Shown here piece after piece: positions 17,450 to 21,116 of a stretch of DNA of 21,116 nt. The position numbers and the translations under genes are program-made. The notes under the pieces were generated by a model that saw only the letters and a list, made by a program, of their open reading frames with translations, did no database searches and had not been told where the DNA came from. The stretch is from NCBI GenBank assembly GCA_050733935.1, contig JBOHUC010000133.1:1-21116 (forward strand), read 5' to 3'. This DNA comes from JBOHUC01 sp050733935. Its GTDB lineage: Bacteria > Eisenbacteria > RBG-16-71-46 > DASYSL01. Position 1 is the first letter of the stretch. Each line of letters begins with the position of its first letter.

Positions 17450-18181
17450 TCAGCGATAGAGAACTTTGACGGTGCCCCAGCTCGAGGGTCGGGCCGGCGT
17501 GGACGGGCTCGAATGCACTCCGAGAAACGCGCTGGCCGGAGGAACGCCTCCGAACGTGGCGGGGGCCCCAGGCGGCGTGAGCCACGCGATGTCATGCGAG
17601 TGACCGAGGGTCGGCGGATCGAACGCGAGGAGTCCGGCGTCCCCGCTGCTGAACGCGACTCCCATCCAGAAGTCGCCGTCCACTTCACCGCCTGGCGGGA
17701 CTTCGATCCGGAACGCGTTGAGACCCGGTGGAAGTCCGAGCACGTCGTACGGACCGGCCATGACCGCGAACGGAGCGCCGTCGCCGGGAATCATGTCGTA
17801 GAACGTCACGCGTGCGTTCACGGAGGACGGGCCCGGCGCGAAGTATCCGAGATCGAATGCGCACAGCGTTTCGCGCTGATCGAGGCTCGTGTGGAGATCG
17901 TCCGCAAGCTCGACGCCCGCGCCCACCGGAAGCGAGAATTCGCTTCCCGTCGACTCGTTGAGGTAGACGGGGAGGCAGATGGGCTCGCGATCGGGACCGA
18001 AGTCGCGCACCGTGAGCTTGGTCGGCAACGGGACCGGAAGCCGCTTCGGGGTCAGGACCACGATCCCGTCGTCCGCCGGAGCCGGTGCGGGCGCGGCGAG
18101 CGTGAGGAGCAGAAGGCCGGCCGACGCCGCCAAAGTCCGGAAAGTGGCAAGGAGCAGGGTTCCAAGCGGACGGAAGGTCAC
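17450..18181 (-). CDS. Exported beta-sandwich protein of unknown function, first gene of protease operon
   Basis: Not assigned to a named family. The GTG at 18181 is chosen because GGAGG lies six bases upstream (plus-strand 18188-18192) and the product then begins with a long hydrophobic export signal, probably cut after APAPAPA near residue 36, giving 243 aa. The frame stays open upstream to 18859 but that part is not protein-like and overlaps the divergent gene. The mature part has two Cys (ICLP, TLCAF) and a pattern ADD...FDLGYF...VTFYD...FRIEVPPG...DFWMGVAFSS. This recalls choice-of-anchor-like jelly-roll domains common in exoproteins of Eisenbacteria-like and planctomycete genomes. The stop is 14 bp before the protease ATG, and the protease Shine-Dalgarno fills that gap, so the two are almost surely co-transcribed. 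A role as partner or chaperone of the protease is inference. Confidence 0.8.
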   Translation of the reverse strand: MTFRPLGTLLLATFRTLAASAGLLLLTLAAPAPAPADDGIVVLTPKRLPVPLPTKLTVRDFGPDREPICLPVYLNESTGSEFSLPVGAGVELADDLHTSLDQRETLCAFDLGYFAPGPSSVNARVTFYDMIPGDGAPFAVMAGPYDVLGLPPGLNAFRIEVPPGGEVDGDFWMGVAFSSGDAGLLAFDPPTLGHSHDIAWLTPPGAPATFGGVPPASAFLGVHSSPSTPARPSSWGTVKVLYR

Positions 18182-18469
18182 GGGCGTCCTCCGTGGTAGA
18201 AGCAGGGGAGAAGTCTTCCAGCCGTGATGCGGAATTACAAATCCCCGAAGGGTGCCGCGGGCGTATCGGACACCGATCTGGGGCCGGGGGAGGGCGGAAG
18301 GGAGTCTACTCCTGCGCCAAGTGGGCCTGCCACGGGTTTCCGGGGAACGTCGGCCATTGATCGCGGCGCGTGCGACCGCCCGCGAGCGCGAGGCACACCT
18401 TATGCAAAGGACTTCGAGTGGGGAGGCCCGCCAGGATTCGGCGGGCCCTTTCGATCTCTGGAGGTTGTG
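18182..18469. promoter_or_regulatory. Divergent intergenic region (288 bp)
   Basis: This gap separates the divergent protease operon and the SOD-like gene and must hold promoters for both. On the minus strand, TGTAAT (plus-strand 18234-18239) is a 5/6 match to a -10 box about 50 nt before the GTG, but no convincing -35 lies upstream. On the plus strand I find no clear promoter; TTATGC near 18410 is a weak -10 candidate. I see no riboswitch or tRNA in it. Its last 45 bp hold the hairpin listed separately. Confidence 0.4.
18425..18451 (+). terminator. Hairpin with TTT just upstream of the SOD-like gene (attenuator-like)
   Basis: GGCCCGCC (18425-18432) and GGCGGGCC (18440-18447) form a perfect 8-bp stem with a 7-nt loop, followed by CTTTCG. 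It ends 12 bp before the GGAGG of the next gene, so it must lie in that gene's leader unless transcription starts within the last 20 bp. No upstream plus-strand gene needs a terminator here, which leaves attenuation, mRNA stabilisation, or the end of an unseen small RNA. Confidence 0.5.
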
Positions 18470-18877
18470 ATGAATCGCATCGAAGCTCTTCTTGTTTCCG
18501 CCGCGCTGTTTCTCGTGACATCGACGGCGTACGCGGCCATGAACCACATTCGCGTGCCGCTCGAATCGAACGCCAACTCGGGCATCAGCGGGTTCGTCCA
18601 GCTCACGCAGCTGCCGAAAGGCGGTGCCAACGTCGTGATGAACATCGAGGGACTCGAGCCGGGGTCGAGCTACTCGACGTTCTACTACGAGAGCGACGAC
18701 TGCTCCGCCCCGGCGGCGCCGATTCTGTCGTTCGTGGCTGACAAGAACGGCAAGGCGACCGTGCACGGGAAGATCGACGCAGATCTCGACGTGGTCGGAT
18801 CCCTGTCTGTCCGCGTCGGGCCGGAGTTCGGGAATCTCCTGGCCTGCGGGTACGTGCACTCGCAGAACCGGAAGTAG
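18470..18877 (+). CDS. Exported Cu/Zn-SOD-fold-like protein without metal ligands
   Basis: Exported protein of 135 aa. The ATG at 18470 has GGAGG five bases upstream and opens a signal peptide (MNRIEALLVSAALFLVTSTAYA, cut near 22). The mature part resembles the Cu/Zn superoxide dismutase beta-barrel: ISGFVQLTQ, then GLEPGSSYSTFYYESDDC where SODs have GL-PG-HGFHVHE-GDC, and GNLLACGYV near the C-terminus where SOD1 has SRLACGVIG. Cys78 and Cys126 fall where the conserved SOD disulfide would form. The histidine ligands are missing (Ser/Tyr/Phe in their place) and so is the active-site Arg, so dismutase activity is unlikely. A CHRD-type domain is an alternative reading. It is transcribed divergently from the protease operon. 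The gene is certain; the fold assignment is moderate. Confidence 0.75.
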   Translation: MNRIEALLVSAALFLVTSTAYAAMNHIRVPLESNANSGISGFVQLTQLPKGGANVVMNIEGLEPGSSYSTFYYESDDCSAPAAPILSFVADKNGKATVHGKIDADLDVVGSLSVRVGPEFGNLLACGYVHSQNRK

Positions 18878-18937
18878 AGAGCCGCGACGTCGGGGCTCGC
18901 GCCAGGCAGCGCGGACCCCGGGTGTGCCGGGGAAGCG

Positions 18938-19672
18938 TCAGCCGCGCTTTTGGGCGCGGCTTTTCGCTTCCAGTCGCTTTCGAACGATGGGGCCGGTGAG
19001 CTCCCGCACCGCTCCCTTTCCAATCCACCGGGCCGACGCGTTGTCCGACTCCGCGAGGCGGCGCGACAACGCGACGCTTGCGGCGTTGAGCTTCGCACTC
19101 CGCGTGCCGACCGAGCGGAGCGCCCAGCTCACGCCTTTCTTCACGAAGTTCCGCTCGTCGGACGCGGCTTTCTCGACGACCGGCAGCAAGCGCAGGAACG
19201 GCTCGTCGCCGGATTCCCGGTCGTGCAGCGCGACGCTCGCGAGGAGCGCGAACGCCGCGCGCCGCTGGTACTCGTCCCGCTTCCCGGCCCACTGCGCGAT
19301 TTTCTTGAGCGCGTGCGGGCTCCGATCGAACAACTTGAAGCACACCGTGTCGCAGATCGCCCAGTTGTCGAAGTCGCGGCACCAGCGATCCATCTGCGCG
19401 GGCGTGAGCTTCTCCGGCTCGGCGACGAACGCCGCCACGGTCCGGGCCTCATACCAGCCGGTCTTCCACAGCGCTTCGGCGAGCTCCTGATCGTGGCCGG
19501 CGCGCCGAGCGACCTGCTGCATGGTCGACATCGGCACGCCGAACGCGTGGTCGGACGGAATGGCGTAGCGGGCCATTCCGTCACGCGCCTTCTTCGAGGA
19601 CAGGCGCTTGAGCTCCGCGACGATCTCCTGCGCGCGCTTCGCCGCCGGCACGGCCCTGTCCGAAGCGGCCAT
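18938..19672 (-). CDS. AlkD-like DNA alkylation repair protein (HEAT-repeat DNA glycosylase family)
   Basis: Protein of 244 aa, full length for the family, without a signal peptide. AlkD-type proteins are HEAT-like repeat glycosylases that remove N3- and N7-alkylated purines. Visible markers are MARYAIPSDHAFGVPM near the N-terminus, WYEARTVAAF, and DFDNWAICD, where Trp104 and Asp108 keep the W-x3-D spacing of the key B. cereus AlkD residues W109/D113. Later come QRRAAFALLASVALHD and NFVKKGVSWALRSVG. The C-terminus is lysine/arginine-rich. The ATG at 19672 follows the TAA of the preceding gene with no gap (TAAATG), with GGAG five bases before the ATG, so it is the third gene of the ArsR operon. 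Its last codons encode, on the opposite strand, the terminator of the convergent SOD-like gene. Whether this member still cleaves bases or only binds DNA is unknown. Confidence 0.88.
   Translation of the reverse strand: MAASDRAVPAAKRAQEIVAELKRLSSKKARDGMARYAIPSDHAFGVPMSTMQQVARRAGHDQELAEALWKTGWYEARTVAAFVAEPEKLTPAQMDRWCRDFDNWAICDTVCFKLFDRSPHALKKIAQWAGKRDEYQRRAAFALLASVALHDRESGDEPFLRLLPVVEKAASDERNFVKKGVSWALRSVGTRSAKLNAASVALSRRLAESDNASARWIGKGAVRELTGPIVRKRLEAKSRAQKRG
18940..18964 (+). terminator. Terminator of the SOD-like gene embedded in the convergent alkD-like CDS
   Basis: AGCCGCGC (18940-18947) and GCGCGGCT (18954-18961) form a perfect 8-bp stem with a 6-nt loop followed by TTTC, 62 nt after the SOD-like stop codon. 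The whole element lies within the last codons of the convergent DNA-repair gene, whose stop is at 18938-18940. A second, weaker hairpin (CCCCGG/CCGGGG, 18916-18932) precedes it. Confidence 0.6.
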
Positions 19673-20182
19673 TTACGCTCCGGCCGGCTTGCCGGAGGTC
19701 TTGAGCGACGAGAGAACGTCGGCCAGGCGGTCGTAGCTCATCGCGACTCCCTCTTCCGCCGGGCTCTTGAGTACCGCTTCGAGGGCTTCCTTTGAATCAT
19801 AGAGCACGGTTTGCGAGAACATCGTCTTCCCGGCCTTCTCAGTGAACACGAACGTGCTGACGGCTTCCCCCGGGTACCAGGCTTCGTCGAACTTCTCGGT
19901 GGCGACGATTTTTTCCGGGGCGACGATCTCGCGGTACACGCCTCCCATCCCCATCTCGACGTCTCCCTTCCGCCAGACGTAGCGGTAGGAGCCGCCGACG
20001 CGCAGATCGATCTCGCAGACCGGCATCGTCCACCCCGGAAGTCCGGACAGCCAGCGCCGCACGAGCTCGGGCTTCGTGAACGCCTCGTACACAAGGCGGC
20101 GCGGAGCATCGAATTCGCGTTCCATCTTGAGCTCGCGATCCGAAGGGGTCGAGAGCGTCAGGGCTCCAATGGCTTTCATCAT
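19673..20182 (-). CDS. SRPBCC/AHSA1-family protein
   Basis: Cytoplasmic START-like (Bet v1 fold) protein of 169 aa, related to the C-terminal domain of the Hsp90 co-chaperone Aha1. Family marks are MEREFDAPRRLVYEAFTKPELVRRWL, DLRVGGSYRYVWR, GGVYREIVAPEKIV and MSYDRLADVL near the end. The ATG at 20182 is chosen over the adjacent ATG at 20179 because GGGAG lies six bases upstream of it and it overlaps the ArsR stop as ATGA. Bacterial members are often paired with ArsR-type regulators, as here; their hydrophobic cavity is thought to bind a small ligand, but few have a known function. The stop abuts the DNA-repair gene directly. Confidence 0.9.
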   Translation of the reverse strand: MMKAIGALTLSTPSDRELKMEREFDAPRRLVYEAFTKPELVRRWLSGLPGWTMPVCEIDLRVGGSYRYVWRKGDVEMGMGGVYREIVAPEKIVATEKFDEAWYPGEAVSTFVFTEKAGKTMFSQTVLYDSKEALEAVLKSPAEEGVAMSYDRLADVLSSLKTSGKPAGA

Positions 20183-20538
20183 GGCGTTCTCCCTCTGCGT
20201 TTGGGTCGTCCCCGCCTCTCCTTGCGCTGCAGCTCCCTGAGCAAGTCATCGAGGCGCTGGAAGTTCGCTTCCCAGATCTCGCGGTACTTCTCCGTCCAAT
20301 CCGCGACCTCCTTGAGCGGGGCCGGGTCGAGCGTGCAGATGTGGAGGCGGCCGTCGCGTCGCTTCTCGATGAGCCGGGCCTGCTCGAGATAGGCGAGGTG
20401 CTTCGAGACCGCCTGCTGCGAGATGTGGAAGGGCTGCGCGAGGTCCCGGACGGGGGCCGGACCGTCGACGAGTCGATGCAGGATCGCCCTGCGCGTCGGG
20501 TCGGCGAGTGCGGCGAGAGTCCTCGTGAGCGAATCCAC
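20179..20538 (-). CDS. ArsR-family transcriptional regulator
   Basis: Winged-helix repressor of 119 aa. It begins with the usual LAALADPTRRAILHRL helix. The recognition helix is in HISQQAVSKHLAYLEQA, and the wing follows (LIEKRRDGRLHICTLD). The ELCVCDL-type metal site of arsenic and zinc sensors is absent (PAPVRDLAQ instead), and the protein has a single Cys, so it is unlikely to sense metals. It belongs with the ArsR proteins that sit next to AHSA1/SRPBCC genes. The start is GTG at 20538. No Shine-Dalgarno precedes it, and the predicted transcription start coincides with it. A 10-bp inverted repeat spanning the -10 region and the first codons is the likely operator, giving autoregulation of the three-gene operon. 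The tail is strongly basic (KERRGRPKRRGR). Confidence 0.92.
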   Translation of the reverse strand: MDSLTRTLAALADPTRRAILHRLVDGPAPVRDLAQPFHISQQAVSKHLAYLEQARLIEKRRDGRLHICTLDPAPLKEVADWTEKYREIWEANFQRLDDLLRELQRKERRGRPKRRGRTP

Positions 20539-20557
20539 AACCGTATTGTTGTGGATT
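20532..20557. promoter_or_regulatory. Inverted-repeat operator over the ArsR start codon
   Basis: AATCCACAAC (20532-20541) and GTTGTGGATT (20548-20557) form a perfect 10-bp inverted repeat with a 6-bp spacer. It is AT-rich compared with its surroundings. It covers the predicted -10 box, the transcription start and the first two codons of the ArsR gene. Size, symmetry and place fit an ArsR-family autorepression site. Confidence 0.8.
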
Positions 20558-20573
20558 GGGCGAGGCCCGTCAA
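20545..20573 (-). promoter_or_regulatory. Sigma70-like promoter of the ArsR operon (leaderless transcript)
   Basis: On the minus strand, TTGACG (20573-20568, 5/6) and AACAAT (20550-20545, 4/6) are separated by 17 bp. A 6-nt discriminator places the start of transcription at 20538, which is the G of the GTG start codon. The mRNA would therefore have no 5' leader, which agrees with the absence of a Shine-Dalgarno. Confidence 0.65.
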
Positions 20574-20616
20574 GCGCCTTTTTTGAGGAGGGGAGAGACC
20601 CCCCGGACAGCGTTTC

Positions 20617-20630
20617 TTGATCCGGATCAA
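20617..20630. promoter_or_regulatory. Perfect FNR/Crp-type box
   Basis: TTGATCCGGATCAA is a perfect 14-bp palindrome and an exact match to the FNR consensus TTGAT-N4-ATCAA. It is centred about 106 bp before the GTG of the racemase-family gene and about 85 bp from the ArsR transcription start. A class-II position would put a start near 20665, where only a weak -10 (GATTCT, 20653-20658) is seen. Regulation by oxygen or nitrogen oxides through a Crp/Fnr protein is inferred. Confidence 0.55.
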
Positions 20631-20717
20631 TGGCCGCGGCACCTCTTCGGCCGATTCTCTCCGTGGTCGCGCCGCCCGCAATTCACGGGGAACTGCGGTA
20701 CGGCGCGGGTCAGGAGC

Positions 20718-20846
20718 AGGAGGTTCAACGTGCCGGATCGAAGCGTCGCCCATCCTGGGCGAAACACCATCGCGTGGCTGGCCCTTGTCGTCGGGATGCT
20801 CGCGTCCCCTGACGCCGGGTCTTTGCGGGCCGAGGGAGGAAGCATG
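20718..20846 (+). promoter_or_regulatory. Two competing translation starts of the racemase-family gene
   Basis: AGGAGG (20718-20723) lies six bases before GTG at 20730. GGGAGGA (20834-20840) lies close before an in-frame ATG at 20844. Both are strong Shine-Dalgarno sequences, and there is no stop between them. The first start adds a 38-residue signal-peptide-like N-terminus; the second gives a cytosolic protein. Confidence 0.65.
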
Positions 20847-21116
20847 AAGACGATCGGAGTGATCGGGGGCATCGGGCCTCAGGCGACCATGGACTTCGAA
20901 GCGCGGATCCATCGCGTCGCACAGCGCGAGATTCCGCAACGCGTGAACGGCGGCTATCCGCCCATGATCGTGTACTACCACCGCCGGCCGCCGTTCGTTT
21001 TGGGGCCGGACATGCTCGCGCGCCAGCCGCTCGAGCTCGATCCCGCCTTCGCGGAAGCGCTGCCGCGGATCGGCGCGCTGTCGGATTTCATCGTGATCAC
21101 CGCAAACGGACCGCAT
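20730..21116 (+). CDS. Asp/Glu racemase-family protein, 3'-truncated, possible signal peptide
   Basis: The frame runs open to the window edge, giving 129 residues from the GTG or 91 from the ATG at 20844. The core begins MKTIGVIGGIGPQATMDF, the glycine-rich start of the aspartate/glutamate/hydantoin racemase superfamily, which normally interconverts amino-acid enantiomers with two cysteines. It continues with GGYPPMIVYYHRRPP and ends in DFIVITANGPH. At this last motif aspartate racemases usually have CNTAH with the first catalytic Cys; here the position is Ala, so the chemistry may differ. The second Cys would lie outside the window. From the GTG, residues 1-38 have Arg4 and Arg11 followed by a hydrophobic core TIAWLALVVGMLA, like a signal peptide with a possible cut after SLRA. 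I list the longer form because its Shine-Dalgarno is nearly ideal, but the ATG start matches the family's usual N-terminus. Confidence 0.8.
   Translation, partial: MPDRSVAHPGRNTIAWLALVVGMLASPDAGSLRAEGGSMKTIGVIGGIGPQATMDFEARIHRVAQREIPQRVNGGYPPMIVYYHRRPPFVLGPDMLARQPLELDPAFAEALPRIGALSDFIVITANGPH

Noticed and set aside
17436..17585. N-terminal extension of the protease to an upstream start
   Set aside because: It overlaps the preceding gene, lacks a signal peptide at its start, and the internal ATG at 17435 has an ideal ribosome-binding site and signal peptide.
18320..18460. Possible cyclic-di-GMP riboswitch (ATGCAAAGGA, GCGCGAGGCA)
   Set aside because: The conserved GEMM pairing and second motif could not be found; only the terminal hairpin is supported.
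20630..20812. Small plus-strand frames in the gap before the racemase
   Set aside because: No Shine-Dalgarno, no hydrophobic or conserved pattern; they lie out of frame with the racemase and partly over the GTG start region.
19839..21116. 425-aa minus-strand frame across the ArsR region and the racemase
   Set aside because: Crosses three supported genes in other frames; no domain signal and compositionally a shadow.

Overview
This is a high-GC stretch of a bacterial chromosome with codon use that looks uniform throughout. It holds 12 protein-coding genes and no rRNA, tRNA, CRISPR array or insertion sequence that I can see. The subtilase ends in a FlgD-Ig/T9SS-type-A-like module. Its choice-of-anchor-D repeats, the DUF2911 protein and the PIG-L deacetylase add to a gene set that fits the FCB-like candidate phyla, most of all Candidatus Eisenbacteria. 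Gemmatimonadota, Krumholzibacteriota or Acidobacteriota are alternatives. The placement rests on gene style only, because no phylogenetic marker is present.

Left arm (1-7600, + strand): the window opens inside an MdtB/MdtC-type RND efflux permease that lacks about 30 N-terminal residues. After a terminator-like hairpin comes a translationally coupled trio: an exported PIG-L (LmbE-like) deacetylase with a C-terminal GATase-like domain, an overlooked 53-aa single-TM protein, and a sodium:solute symporter. They are joined by two GTGA stop/start overlaps. The trio looks like a deacetylate-and-import unit. A perfect 11-bp hairpin at 7600-7626 separates it from the convergent DUF2911 gene.

Centre (7661-18181, - strand): in transcription order, an exported beta-sandwich protein of unknown function (243 aa), a 2925-aa secreted S8 protease starting 14 bp later, and an exported DUF2911 protein. 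The protease has an intact Asp/His/Ser triad, a fibronectin-III-like domain, a long five-unit super-repeat carrying interchangeable modules, and a C-terminal anchoring/sorting-type domain.

Right arm (18182-21116): a + strand exported protein resembles a Cu/Zn-superoxide dismutase fold that has lost its metal ligands. Its terminator lies inside the 3' end of a convergent gene. That gene closes a tight - strand operon: ArsR regulator, AHSA1/SRPBCC protein, AlkD-like DNA alkylation repair protein. The operon starts from a promoter covered by a 10-bp inverted repeat and its mRNA appears to be leaderless. At the right edge begins an Asp/Glu-racemase-family gene with two competing starts, one adding a signal peptide. 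A perfect FNR-type box lies about 100 bp upstream of it.

No gap between genes exceeds 300 bp. The larger ones (3056-3202, 8531-8657, 18182-18469, 20539-20729) are described in the features or neighbouring entries.
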